A stretch of 64,000 bases of DNA from Malus domestica (Eukaryota; Streptophyta; Magnoliopsida; Rosales; Rosaceae). The stretch is taken from NCBI RefSeq assembly GCF_042453785.1, contig NC_091675.1, positions 322,501 to 386,500 on the forward strand. The letters run 5' to 3'. This document shows positions 35,741 through 46,600 of the stretch, in pieces. Positions within the stretch are counted from its first letter, which is position 1. The number at the start of each line of letters is the position of its first letter. The notes under the pieces are model-generated. The model saw only the letters and a program-made list of their open reading frames with translations, searched no databases and had not been told where the DNA came from. The position numbers were made by a program, and so were the translations under genes.

Positions 35741-35860
35741 GTTCTTAAACATCATCACCTACCTAGTCTCCTAAATTTTTGACCGGAAAATGTATCAGAT
35801 GTTCTTAAACATCATCACCTACCCAGTCTCCTAAACTTTTGACCGGAAAATGTATCAGAT
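35741..35860. repeat. Direct tandem repeat, 60 bp x 2
   Basis: Two adjoining 60-bp units start gttcttaaacatcatcacct and end gaccggaaaatgtatcagat, with two substitutions between them (cta/ccc and attttt/actttt regions). The event is recent and local, with no coding role visible. Confidence 0.95.
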
Positions 35861-36594
35861 GTTCAAAATGAATTTCCTCAACTAAAGAATTAATGAATTA
35901 ATTACAAGGCTTGGCTAACTCAACTGAAGTCAGTCTCTCTCCCTCTTCCAGTCTCCATATCCCGCGGTTATTAACTAGTAAACAGAAAGCAATAAGGGAC
36001 AAAAATGGCATCGCAACTGTGAATACTGACGAGATTCCACAACTAGTTATTAAGATGGATCAAGTAGTTGGTTCAGTAAAGAGGGAGATAATAATTAAAA
36101 GCAAGCGTTTTAGTGGGAGGTGCATGGTGGGGGCGTTACTTTGACAACTCATTTGATATTCCTTCCTTTTACTTTTATTTAATTTTTAATTTTGATTAAC
36201 GTGTTTGTGTTTTTGCTAGTGCTACAGCCTGCACAGAGATAAATAGATGTTATCATATTAGATAGCTGGGTGTGTGCCTATGGGTCTGCATGTTCTGTTA
36301 GTAATAAGAAGAAGAGTAAAAAAATAAAAAAATAAAAAAAAATTCTGCAACCAAGCAGAGCGCGAGATTCCGTTATTAATGTGGAGGCCCTGCAACTGCA
36401 ACCTTGTTGTTTATGCGCTTCGCTAGCTTCTGCAGAAGTGTGGATCACAGAGAGAGAAGAATATTATGGGCCGGGCGGATGGGACGTTGGCATGGTATTG
36501 AATGCTGCTATGGTCCTTTGGCATTAGGGTTTTAATTCGGTAGCTGCGGGTTTTTAATGCACCACCAGCACCCTGCAACAACTGCAATATGCTT

Positions 36595-36597
36595 CTC

Positions 36598-36628
<31 letters not shown>
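36595..36628. repeat. (CT)n microsatellite
   Basis: A CT tract of about 32 bp in the MIR171 upstream region. Confidence 0.9.
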
Positions 36629-36631
<3 letters not shown>

Positions 36632-36717
36632 TTCCTTAAATTGATCCATGACATCCCCAATTTTCTTCTCATTGCTTTCACTACACCCTCTGCCCTCAAT
36701 TTCACCATCATCATTAT

Positions 36718-36719
<2 letters not shown>

Positions 36720-36761
<42 letters not shown>
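36720..36761. repeat. (TA)n microsatellite
   Basis: A pure TA tract of about 42 bp, 130 bp upstream of the MIR171 hairpin. Confidence 0.95.
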
Positions 36762-36763
<2 letters not shown>

Positions 36764-36819
36764 TCCTCAGCAGTCAGTCCTCTTCAACTTCTTTGTTTTC
36801 TTCATTTGCTAAATAATTC

Positions 36820-36827
36820 TATATATA
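36820..36827 (+). promoter_or_regulatory. Predicted TATA box of MIR171
   Basis: The motif TATATATAG lies about 70 bp upstream of the base of the MIR171 foldback. Position and motif only; the nearby TA microsatellite makes chance possible. Confidence 0.4.
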
Positions 36828-36892
36828 GTTGATGCAGCATGCAGGAAAAATATAGTGATTTGCGTATATATAATTACCTTATTGAAATAGTT

Positions 36893-37020
36893 ACTGTGAT
36901 GTTGGCCCGGTTTCACTCAGAGAGGAAGACTGCTTACTGCTGCATCTGCATGTACGTAGGAACGTACGTTGTGGTTGGTCTCCTGAATCTGATTGAGCCG
37001 CGCCAATATCTCAGTGCTCT
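36893..37020 (+). ncRNA. MIR171: MIR171 microRNA precursor
   Basis: Positions 36990-37010 read TGATTGAGCCGCGCCAATATC, the conserved miR171 core sequence (family form with GCGCC). The 5' arm at 36900-36921 carries the partner strand TGTTGGCCCGGTTTCACTCAGA, resembling the usual miR171 star with one extra T. The stem continues outward (gat...atc) and inward (gagg/cctg), around a loop of about 65 nt. Mature strand on the 3' arm is standard for MIR171. The family targets GRAS transcription factors of the HAIRY MERISTEM/SCL6 group, none of which is in this window. Which cleavage register is used (TGATTGAGCC... or the 3-nt shifted TTGAGCCG... form) cannot be told from sequence. An open frame over the hairpin is spurious. 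Confidence 0.92.
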
Positions 37021-38337
37021 TTCATCCTCTCACGTCGGCTGCCTCCGCCTCCTTCCTTGCTTGCTCGATGTCGATCGATCTGGTCAGTATTTCAATTTTT
37101 TTCTTAATTTCAGTACTCCCCTTTTGATTTTATCCATAATATTCAAACGCATGTTTTATTGTTTTAAAAAATAATTGACATATTATTAACTTTTTTGGTC
37201 TTTAGAAAATAAGAAGCAGTGGCTTTTTATTGGGCCAAATTAGAAGGTGAGTACATAAATTACTCACAATTGAATACCTATGTATTATTTTTTTGCGTAT
37301 TACACTCGCTCAGCTGATGTGACATAAATTACTTCACTCTTCGGTTTTGCTTCGACCGGCGACCATCTTCGTTAATGTAATTAACAGACAACAGTAACCA
37401 GAAATATGCTTTATTGGATTGCCAATGTTATCGTGTGAGTCAGTTACTGATTGGACGTTGATGCCTACTTGGTTGCCCGTCCAATTGTAACTAACGTATT
37501 TTCACCGTATACATGTCGCTTCATAGCATGTGTAGTTACTATGGAATATTGGAAAAAATTGTTAATGCTGGGAGTAGTAGTACTGAGAAGCAAGAAGGAG
37601 AAGAAATGGTTGGAAGTGTAAATGCAGCAGGGGGGAGCGTTGGCCAACGTAATTGCCACGTAAGTACGGACTGTCGGTCGGCTAGCTACTGTTAATTTTC
37701 CTCTTGCAAGTCGGAAGCAATTTTAGCATTGAAGGGAAAAGAAAGTATTCGGTTCATATTTATTTGTTATTTTGCTAAGTGACACTTCAAAAAAGGTCAT
37801 TCAACACTTTTATTAATGTATTTGAAGTGTATGTTGACTTTTCTGAAACCGTAGTTAATGAAATTTGTATTATAATTTCATTTCATCCAATTAGTTAACT
37901 TGACGCGATGTAGGCTTTGAATTTATGTTGCCCCATTCGACTTGTATTAGGAAATATGTAAGGATATTTGTTAACAATTTGCGAGTTGGTGATAAAAACC
38001 ACTAATTTCCGAAAAGATGAAGCATGGAAAATGAAAAAAAAAATCACTAAGAAAAATAACATAAATCCATCACTTGTGGTAACTAAAATTTGACACAACT
38101 AACTCTAGTAGCTAAATTTAATCATATATTTGGTTAATTTTGCACCAAGAAACTAAACTAATTTAGTTCCAAATAATATCTTGGAACGTCCATATTCTCA
38201 CACATGAACCAAATTAATCCCAACTATAAGCCTAGCCACTCATTCGTATCATATGTAGATCATAGATTGTTTGTCCCCATCACTAGTTTGACATACTTGC
38301 AAGCTCTCACTCTCCACCTCCCATCACTAAATCCATT
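37021..38337. other. Intergenic region, MIR171 to plastocyanin promoter
   Basis: About 1.3 kb of AT-rich DNA. It should contain the remainder of the MIR171 transcript. No gene or repeat is recognised; frames at 37465-37695 and 37895-38098 are short and motif-free. Confidence 0.55.
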
Positions 38338-38520
38338 GCCACGTCATCGATAGCATCTCCCCCAGCCAATCAGACCCATCCTCACCGGATAACCCTGCCT
38401 CCACCTCACCCCCAATGCCACTCGTTCACTATATTCAATCACCAATTCCTCCACCACACAAAACCAATCCCCTCCCACCCTATTAAAACTCACCCTTCCT
38501 ACCTTCCCCTTTTGATCATC
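38338..38520 (+). promoter_or_regulatory. Predicted light-responsive promoter of plastocyanin
   Basis: Ordered upstream of the ATG at 38576 are an ACGT-core element (CCACGTCATCG near 38338), a CCAAT box (AGCCAATCAG, 38364-38373), an I-box-like GGATAA at 38387-38392, and a TATA-like TATTAAAA at 38481-38488. ACGT plus GATA-type I-box pairs are typical of nuclear photosynthesis genes. The function is inferred from that pattern and from the gene product. Confidence 0.5.
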
Positions 38521-38575
38521 CCTTTTAAAACTTGAGGCGACCGCTCCCTAGAACACATTCACTCAACTACACACA

Positions 38576-39076
38576 ATGGCCTCCGTCACCCCCGCCGCCG
38601 TCACTATCCCATCATTCACCGGACTCAAGTCCTCTGGCGCAGCCAAGGTTAGCGCTGCCGTTAAGGTCTCAGCCTCCCCAAGGCAGATGTGCGTCGTCAA
38701 GTCATCCCTCAAGGATGTCGGTGTGGCCGTCGCCGCCACCGCAGCCAGCGCTATCCTCGCCAGTAATGCCATGGCCATTGAGGTCTTGCTCGGCAGCGAT
38801 GACGGGGGCTTGGCCTTCGTCCCCAACAGCTTCTCCGTCGCCCCCGGCGAGAAGATTGTGTTCAAGAACAATGCTGGATTCCCACACAACATTGTCTTCG
38901 ACGAGGACGAGGTTCCCAGCGGTGTGGATGCCGGAAAGATATCGATGAGCGAGGAGGACCTCCTGAATGCCCCCGGGGAGACCTACGCCGTCACCTTGAC
39001 CGAAAAAGGTTCATACTCTTTCTACTGCTCTCCTCACCAGGGAGCTGGCATGGTCGGTAAAGTTACCGTTAACTAA
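38576..39076 (+). CDS. PETE: Plastocyanin, chloroplast precursor
   Basis: The copper protein of the thylakoid lumen that carries electrons from cytochrome f to photosystem I. It is intronless, 166 residues. Residues 1-67 form a bipartite transit peptide: a Ser/Ala-rich stromal part, then an Ala-rich lumen-transfer segment ([20 protein letters not shown]) ending at the processing site AMA|IEV. The mature protein is 99 residues, the usual size. All four copper ligands are present: His104 in GFPHN, and Cys151, His154 and Met159 in [12 protein letters not shown] (mature 37, 84, 87, 92). The acidic patches DEDE and SEED, used for docking cytochrome f, are also present. The gene is GC-rich relative to its AT-rich flanks. 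It sits where Arabidopsis PETE1 (At1g76100, from memory) would be expected in this gene order. Confidence 0.97.
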   Translation: MASVTPAAVTIPSFTGLKSSGAAKVSAAVKVSASPRQMCVVKSSLKDVGVAVAATAASAILASNAMAIEVLLGSDDGGLAFVPNSFSVAPGEKIVFKNNAGFPHNIVFDEDEVPSGVDAGKISMSEEDLLNAPGETYAVTLTEKGSYSFYCSPHQGAGMVGKVTVN

Positions 39077-39851
39077 TTCAGTTGTGTCTGATGAATTGTA
39101 TTTATGCTTCCTTTTTTGGGAGGTAAAGTAGGGCTTCTGTACTCATCAGATTATATTGCCACGAGAGACAATGTGCGAGGTGAAACCATTTATATATTGA
39201 GCGCCTTCCTGTTTTTTCATCATTCTTCTTTGTTTAAAGTTGTTCATTTTGTGTGCTAGCTTTGATTTCATTTCGTTACTTATGGTTGTGCCAGTTAGTT
39301 AGGATAGGGTACTGCTATCTGCACCGATTTTTACTTCTCACACATCCTTCTAAATTATCAATCGTCTGATTGAATGAATCGAAGAAGATCAATGACAAAA
39401 AATTAACAAGGCTGTGTGAGAGGCAAAAATAAGTGTGTGAACGGACTATCCATTAAGATAATATGTACGACGCAGTGTTGCATCCTAGTTCAGTCCCCTT
39501 CTTTATTCAGGGTAGGTTAGGATATTAACTTAAAGAAGGAAAAAAATGTATTAGGTCTACATTCTGAGGGTAAACCAAAAGCAAAAAAGAAATGAAGAAA
39601 TAAATTGAATTAATTTCAATAGGGTATACACTATTGAGGTGATAAATTACAAGAGCTATGTACCCTAAATTCATTCAAGTAATGGGGTGCTTGCGATCGA
39701 TCTGTCACTAATACTTGTACGCTCCCACACCTTTTGTATAGTATAGAACCCCTTCTTTCAATCAGGTCAGCATTTTCGGATCGAATGGTGATGAAAATAT
39801 AAGCATGGGAGAAAAAATTGAAGGAGTCTGCAGCCTGCCTAATGTTTAAGG
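39077..39851. other. Convergent 3' regions of plastocyanin and PLD delta
   Basis: About 775 bp holding both 3' untranslated regions and one family A MITE (39307-39451). Confidence 0.6.
39307..39451. mobile_element. Short palindromic MITE, family A copy 2
   Basis: About 145 bp with the family ends: left gggtactgctatctgcacc, inner tacttctcacacatcc; right gtgtgagaggcaaaaataag and ggactatcc. It lies about 230 bp after the plastocyanin stop, and may fall in or near its 3' untranslated region. Confidence 0.7.
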
Positions 39852-42800
39852 TTAAGTAGTGAGTGCATCAGGAAGGGTAGTTCGGCCTCCGAGGATCTTA
39901 CCACCGACGTCAGGGAAACTCTCTCGTCCAGGAATTGCACTTACCTTCCCATTGACATCTACCGCAACCGGGTATTTCATCAAATGCCCTTGTAATGGTG
40001 CAAAGTCATCCGCCACAAACCTCGTCCAGTTATCTCCAGCGATAGCGTTCACGCACTTCACACAGTCCAACGTTTCAGCCTCCTTGAAGCATTTGTCCAC
40101 CATCCCCAAGTGTTCTGCCCAAAGTGACATTCTATACCCATACACCTGGCCACGAGGATGACGCTTCTTCTTACCCCAAGTGTGGTGGGGCTGGTATGCA
40201 CCCATGGCTATCTCGGTGTCTCTAGAACCCGCCATAGATCGTTGGTTGATATTTGCGGAACCTATGATCACATACTCATCATCTACCACCATTCCCTTGG
40301 CATGTACGTAAATCATAAACCGTTGAAACTTTTGGGAAGCCGAAACCTGAAGGAACTTGCACAGGTTGGTATGCAAAAGGCCCAACTTAATTCAACTTTT
40401 ATGAAGTTATGTTGCAAATGTATAATTACCGTGTGAGATTCTCCGTTTCTGTCAGTTTGATTCACGTGACAGGATAGCGTGTCCGGCAGTGTCTCCCGAT
40501 TTCCAAGACAGTAGAAGTTTAGGTAGTCATGCGGATGAGCATTCTCCACTTTCATGGCTTTCAGCTCTTTTGCTACGACTTCATACATCATTTGCATTGT
40601 CTGTCCCTGTAAACCATCAATTACAAGGCAGTGAGAATTAATTAAGCCGACTTTGTATGAAACTAAAAGACTTCAGTCTTTAATTACCTGCCAATAGAGA
40701 ATTTCTTGCACAGAAGCAGAGGAGGGAACACCCTCTGGCCACATTGGTATGACGATATAAACTGCGAATCTCTCGTCTGCTCTTATCTTGCTCGCAATCT
40801 TTAATGCCAATTCCATCGGGATTAAATTGTCAGCACCTGAATCAAAACATATTTGTTAAGAAATTTAATTTATTGGAACACCCCTTGTTACTAATTAATT
40901 GGAATTCATATTTAGTAATAGTATATGAACCTGCTTCTTTGTAAGCTGGCCATCCATACGACGATCCGACAAAATACTGATTCTCAATGTATATGAAGTG
41001 TTGTGCAGATCGGATTGCATCGATGTATGCTGTTTGTATGCTCTTGTCTACTACCAAATTCTTGGCACAAACAAGATTCTGCAGCAAAACAGAATACCAA
41101 AAAATTCACTGATTAATTTCTGCAGTAAAAATAACTATGTTGCGAAGTAAGATCATGCCGTCTGAAAGAATAGCCAACCTGAGCCTCTGCTTTATAAACA
41201 TCCTTAGGAAATCCCTTCAGAGATCCAGAATCTATGGATCGAAAAACCTGTCAATTTACCAATCGAATAATCAAACAACTGCTAATTAAGGCCTAGTATG
41301 GTTAGGATATTTGATTAGTATTTATATGTAAGCCATGTGGTTGCAGGAAATGCAGTTAGATAGTAGTACCTGAACATGCCAGTTTTGAGGGTCATTTTCA
41401 TCTGAAACCCATAAGGCGGGATCATCCTTGGCAGTTGATGGGGAGGGACTAAGTATCCATGAGATGCGCTCCAATTTTATCAAAGCATCGTCATGCCAGC
41501 GAGATACTCTTTTGAATCGTTGGCCCAACTCCGACCATTTTGTGGCTTTTCTCCAACGCTGCTCAAAATTGGTAAGCACATCATAGGCAGCCGGCCCTTC
41601 TATCTTGCAATGCAAATCATGCCACGGTTGCCTTGGACCCTTTGTTCCTCCCTACATACATACGTGACATACAATCTCATTTAGCTAAGGTTCGTTTAAT
41701 AACTATTTCATTTATAGTTATTAGATTTCAAAACGGAAAATGCAATTTTTTTACTCACAGAAAGTGTGGGATTATGATAATCATCCTGGAAAACACTGTC
41801 GAGGTCTCGAAAGAGGCGATGCTCAGGAGTATCATAGCGGCCATCACAAAGGTCTAGACCTCCTATGAAGGCGGTTATCTTTCGGTTATTTCCAGATGCT
41901 TGTGTATCCACAATCACACATTTCTGGTGATGTGTAAACAGGGTTCCAACAACCTACACAGAAGAAGATCATGTGTGAGAACGTATTATAGGTAAATCTG
42001 GTCCGTAAATTATTATTCATACTTAAACTCTGTTCATATATGTGGATCAATAGATAAATGAAAAGCTAAACAGTGAGTGAACCATGGTTTAAGGCATGCC
42101 TGTTGCTTGAAAATGCTAAGCTTACTGCTCGCATATCGAGGTGCAAGCACGCATGAAACCGAAGAGTGCTTAAAGAACTTGCGGGTCTCTTCGTCATGAG
42201 TTTGCATCACTCCATTCTGCATACACAAGTAACAGAACTCAGTATTCCAAATCAAAATCAATTTTTACAAGATGTAGTATCAACTTAAAATGGTAAATAT
42301 ATTCGACTAATTATAACATGCTCGTTTGGATTGTTTATGTAAGAAGCACTACTGCGCATAAGTGATTTTAATTAGAAAGATTCAATTTTTACTCAACTCG
42401 AGTTCAAATAGTATGCTTTCTAGAGTACTTCTATGATCTACATGCATTTTAAGCTTTTATACCAAATATGGGTAGATGGCTTTTGGTTTAAATATTTATA
42501 AATGCATTTGGCACAAAAATTTGAAACGCTTTTGTGCCAGTTTGGTAAAAGAAACTCAGGTTTGGAAGAGTTTAGCAGAAAAATTTAGGGAACTTTAACG
42601 AAAAACACCTGGTACTGTTCACTTTAACGAAAAACCACATTTTTACACTAAAAAGTCAATTCTGGTACTATTCACTTTACCCTTTATTTTGTCCTTATCA
42701 TTAAAACTCAAGCTCTTTTCATTAGTTTTCCTAAAAATTTATGATGCTTTCGCTGCATTTGACGAACACGAAAGCATTTTAATTTTTTTTATTTTTCCTA

Positions 42801-43859
42801 CCAAATGTTTGTACCTTCATTCAGCTGAATTAATTGCTCCATTTTCATGCAATGGTTGTTTAACTCAAAACTTTGTTTTGTGACTCATTGCAAGAACGCC
42901 ATTGAAGAAGAAAACGAAAAAAAAAAAAAAATCAATAAAAAGGGTACCGTATTGATGAAGAATTTGCTGTGAGAAGTCTTGTCATCCCAAACGAGCAGCA
43001 GAACTCGCAAGCCTTCTTCGGACTTGTACTTCAGCAGCTCCCCCAGGTTCAAATTCCCGCCGCTCGGCAGCGGCTTCGTCGGTTCTCGCACCAGCTTCAC
43101 CTGATGATAAATTGACCATCCCACAATATAAACCAAATGATGCGCCTCCAATATCGCGTGGCAGATATCCTCCCAGCACCTCCCGTGCTGAAAAGTAACG
43201 CCGTCGTCCAGTTCAATCTCCTCCAGCATCGCCTCCGGCACGTGCGCGTCCTGGTACAGCGTCACGTGCCCTCCCTGCCGAACCGGAAAATAACAGTTTC
43301 GGATCCCGAAGTGGTCTGGATCATTCGAAATACCGTGCCGGTACATGGGATTGTCCTCGCATTTCGTGAACCGCATCTCGAGCTTAACGGCCGCGTCGGG
43401 CTTCGGCGGCTTGCCCAACGGCCCGATGATCGGGAACCAATCGCTGATCGTTTCGCCGGAAAGGATTCTAACCGCCGAGACGGACGCGACGCCGATTAAA
43501 TCTGCGCCAAACATGTCGTTGTCTTTGACGTAGAATTCGACCTGCGAGACGGGGTGGGCCAGGGGGATCTTGAAATGCTCTTTCCAGACGGGGTTCTGGG
43601 AGTTGGAAATGACGCGGGTGCGAGCCACTGTGGCACCGGCGAGGCAGACGGTGACGTAGGGGTCGCTGGTGATGATTTTTCCGTGGGAGTGGTGGGCCGC
43701 CGGGCGTGTAAAAGGCTTGCTACAGGCCGAGAAGAAGCGGCGGAGGCGCTCCGAGACCATATCCATGTTGGGCAAACATCGAGCCTCGAGAATTTTCAAA
43801 TCAAGGTCGCCGTGGAGGTAGACAACCATCGTCTGAGATTTATCTTCTTCTGCCGCCAT
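39852..43859 (-). CDS. PLDDELTA: Phospholipase D, delta type
   Basis: Hydrolyses membrane phospholipids to phosphatidic acid, a stress signal; Arabidopsis PLD delta acts at the plasma membrane with microtubules. Nine exons: 43859-42948, 42216-42100, 41953-41759, 41651-41370, 41247-41179, 41078-40931, 40836-40688, 40606-40430 and 40346-39852, giving 847 residues (Arabidopsis 868). An N-terminal C2 domain (about 10-165) has [42 protein letters not shown] and [16 protein letters not shown]. Both HKD catalytic motifs are complete: His352-Lys354-Asp359 in HHQKCVIVD and His698-Lys700-Asp705 in HAKGMVVDD, followed by GSANINQRS. Intron 2 starts with GC instead of GT (CAACAG|GCATG), yet the frame needs this junction. 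The long [22 protein letters not shown] insert in the C2 domain is typical of the delta type. At4g35790 is the expected Arabidopsis relative. Confidence 0.96.
42588..42732 (+). mobile_element. Short dispersed repeat, family B copy 2 (in PLD delta intron 1)
   Basis: Runs from gggaactttaacgaaaaaca through cactaaaaagtcaattctgg and tactattcactttaccct to cattagttttcct, in the orientation opposite to the copies at 3747 and 45238. It lies in the first PLD delta intron, between exons 42948 and 42216. Confidence 0.7.
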
Positions 43860-44460
43860 TAGTTATACAATGCAAGCACTAAGAGGGATGAATGTGAGAG
43901 CTGCCGTTGGCTGTTGCCGGAGGAACCAGGAGTTGGAGAGTTTTAGGAATTGGCCGACGTTGACTTTGTGGAACCGTCAGAAGGTGGAAAGTGTTGTCTC
44001 GTTTAGGCTTCGGATCCTCCGACGAAGCCAACGGCGAAAACCGGTGGCGGTGAAAGGCAGGAAAAATATGGGGGAGGTTGCGATCCTCCTACGAGGGAAA
44101 ACGTGAGTGGTGGTGTGTCGCGGCATATATGTAAAAATTCGTATGGGACGCGTGGAGGGCGACGTACGCGAGGATTATGAAGAGAAGGTTTTGAGATTTG
44201 ACCATTTTTAGAAAATTAGTAGCTTAATTAAGGGATTTTGTGGGTTGGCGCCTTGGTGGCATTTTTCTGTTTTACTGTGTGATCGTTATATTTGATGCCA
44301 CAATCATTTTCAAAATTAGGTAGAAAACTGAAATGTTGTTTTTTAAAGAGTGTGAACTAATATCGTTTGTAATAAAATGATGGAACAAGTAATACACCGT
44401 GATAATATTCCAGCAGTTTATCCAACAAAAATAAAATAGAATTAGATTATCCAAGCCTTC

Positions 44461-44640
44461 TATTTTTTTTTTTTAACAAACGATAGTATCTACACTAAAA
44501 GGTCAGAAAATGGGCGAAACCTCACAATGAGCTAGCAATGATATGGTTTAATTTAATTTTTGGCGAGAATCTAACCTAAAACCTCTCACTTACAAGTGAA
44601 AAAGAATATTACTAGACTGTAGTACTAATTCACGATTATC
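44461..44640 (-). mobile_element. SINE-like repeat, family C copy 3
   Basis: The most complete copy on this strand: T-rich tail, aacaaacgatagtatctacac, cctcacaatgagctagcaat, ggcgagaatctaacctaaaa, ctctcacttacaagtgaaaa and gactgtagtactaattca. The order of blocks is identical to the other three copies. Confidence 0.65.
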
Positions 44641-45237
44641 CATGCTTTTTAAATCTAGATATTTAGGGCGAATTAATTACAATATCATAGGGATTTTTTT
44701 TCTTTTTTAAAAAGGAAAATTAGGGAAGGAGTGCAAGCTTTAGGCATATAACCTTGAAATTAATCAAGACATTATTGTAATTAGCACTTTTGGTCTGTTC
44801 TTATGAACAAGAATATTACATGAGTTTTTGACTGCCACTTTTGCCCTTGTTCAGAATATACCTCCACGATGTAAAGAAAGTTGTCTTTTTTTAATCTAAA
44901 ACAAAATGGTTTCTCTTTTTTTTATATTGTTAATTTGTTCTTAATCCCACGCAATTGTCCGCCACGTTTTGGTGTTGCCGTCTCGGTAACATTGTGGTAG
45001 TGAAATTCTAATATTAATTAGGTTTGAATTGGTGTTATCTAGATCATAGAAAATGAGTTGTCTAACTCTAATTTAATATGCTCCCTTTTTTGGGGGGAAC
45101 CTTGATCATATGTTGACTTGAGATTTGAGACCATATTCAGATACATACCACCCCAAAAACAAAATAGGGAGCAGAGAGAGATGTTAATGTGATGGGACAT
45201 GGGAGCCCATTATCGGTGATCCCATAAATCTAGAATA

Positions 45238-45388
45238 AAACTAAAGAAAATGGTTTAAAATTTTTGAATTTTAACAAAAATGATAAAAAATTGTTGTAAG
45301 TGAATGATACCATAATTGACTTTTTAGAGTAAAAATATATTTTTCGTTAAACTAAATAGTATCGAGAGCTTTTCGTTAAAGCTCCCTA
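45238..45388 (-). mobile_element. Short dispersed repeat, family B copy 3
   Basis: Shares with copy 1 the blocks gactttttagagtaaaaata, tttttcgttaaactaaatag and gagagcttttcgttaaagct, in the same orientation. Confidence 0.65.
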
Positions 45389-45612
45389 AATCTAGAGATT
45401 TTTCAATGTTTAAAAAAATAAATTTAGAATCACTTATATTATAACAGATGATGTACTAAATCGTGTTCCGACAATCGTAAAAAATATATCTCATAAACCT
45501 TGCATGTGCCTCTCCCATAAACATTACATGTGCCTCGCCAAAATACAGTTAGCGAAACAGCCAACAAAAATAAAAAAAATCATTTAGAAAAAAACCAATT
45601 CCAAATGCCGGC

Positions 45613-46600
45613 CTCGTTTGGCAGTTCGGACTGTACTGACTATTTCTGTCGGATAAGATAAATAATCACCGGATAGTACTGACTAAATTAGTCAGGCGTT
45701 TGGTGCAGTATCGAATTAATGACCGTATTATTTATACTGTGTTTTGAACCGGATAAGACAAGAGAAAGAAAATCAACAATTCTATTCAGTGTAAACCACA
45801 ACAAAGCAATACTTCAACACCCAATCAACAATTCAACAACCCTAGTCCAAAATTATTCACACATATATGGAGCACAATTCCAGAAGTTCAGCTCCACCCC
45901 CAGGTCCCCCACTCGATTACAGTTCTCCAACTGTTGCAGCGGAAATTGGATTGGACAAATAGATAGGAATAAAGAAATAAAATTTTAATATCATTCAACG
46001 AAATTGTTCATAATTTTCGTCATCCAGCCAAAACCAAAATTGGGGAAAACGAAAAGGGGCTGGGTTTGGGTGGAGCAGGTAGAGAAGATGAAGAAATTTG
46101 CAGGTGGGGTTGGATGGCAAAATTAGGGAAAACGAAAAGGGGCTGGGTTTTGGCGGAACAGATGGAGAAGAAGAAGAAATTTCTAGTTACAAAATTGGGG
46201 AAAACGAAAAGGGGTTAGGTTTAGGCAGAACAGATAGAGAAGAAGAAGAAATTTGCAGGTGGGAACAAAGAAAGAAGAAGAAGAAATTTGCAGGTGGGGT
46301 TGGATAGAAAAATTGGGGAAAGCGAAGAGGGGTTGGTTTTGGCAGGAGCAGGGAGGGGATGAGGAGGAGGATAAGAAGACGCAGGGCGCGATGCGAGATG
46401 GGAAGGAGAGAGCAGAGGAAGTGAAACTACCCGACCAATAATACAGAGGATTTTGGGAGGATAATTTAGCGGGCGCACACAGTATAAAACGTGTGGGGCC
46501 AGTTTAATTAATCCGGATACTATTTAGTACAAATTTGCACCAAACACCTGCGTCCGTACTATTTATCCTATCCGGTGTGTTATACGGGTTGCTAAACGAG
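45613..46600. mobile_element. TIR element of about 988 bp with internal purine-rich minisatellite
   Basis: The ends are inverted copies, CTCGTTTGGCA on the left and CTCGTTTAGCA (complement) on the right. Similarity continues for about 110 bp through blocks such as cggataagataaata/cggataggataaata and gcgtttggtgcagt/gtgtttggtgcaaa. The interior (about 46029-46330) has four imperfect copies of a unit of about 75 bp starting with a variant of aaattggggaaaacgaaaag. A lysine/glutamate/glycine-rich frame across these is a by-product of the repeat. No transposase is present and no target duplication is clear. Confidence 0.7.
46029..46330. repeat. Minisatellite of about 75-bp units inside the TIR element
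   Basis: Four imperfect units share aaattggggaaaacgaaaag, a ggttaggtttaggcagaaca-like block and gaagaagaagaaatttgcag. Unit three has an extra partial repeat of the gaagaagaagaaatttgcaggtggg section. Confidence 0.85.

Larger units (their letters stand above)
33671..36880. other. Intergenic region, kinase promoter to MIR171
   Basis: About 3.2 kb. It includes the kinase promoter and leader, microsatellites, a 60-bp tandem repeat (35741-35860), a SINE-like copy (about 35470-35645) and the MIR171 upstream region. A GC-rich patch near 34215-34310 with a CCAATC box stands out but belongs to no gene I can identify. A frame at 36557-36832 runs through CT and TA microsatellites and is not a credible protein. 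Confidence 0.55.
43860..45612. other. PLD delta upstream region
   Basis: The first 300 bp hold the PLD delta promoter and leader, GC-rich near the start codon. The rest is AT-rich with a SINE-like copy (44461-44640) and a family B repeat (45238-45388). No further gene is recognised. Confidence 0.55.

Noticed and set aside
36557-36832. 91-residue frame upstream of MIR171
   Set aside because: It is built mainly of CT and TA microsatellites, giving Leu/Ser and Ile/Tyr repeats.
46098-46307. Lys/Glu/Gly-rich 69-residue frame
   Set aside because: It is a by-product of the purine-rich minisatellite inside a TIR element, with no start context or family similarity.
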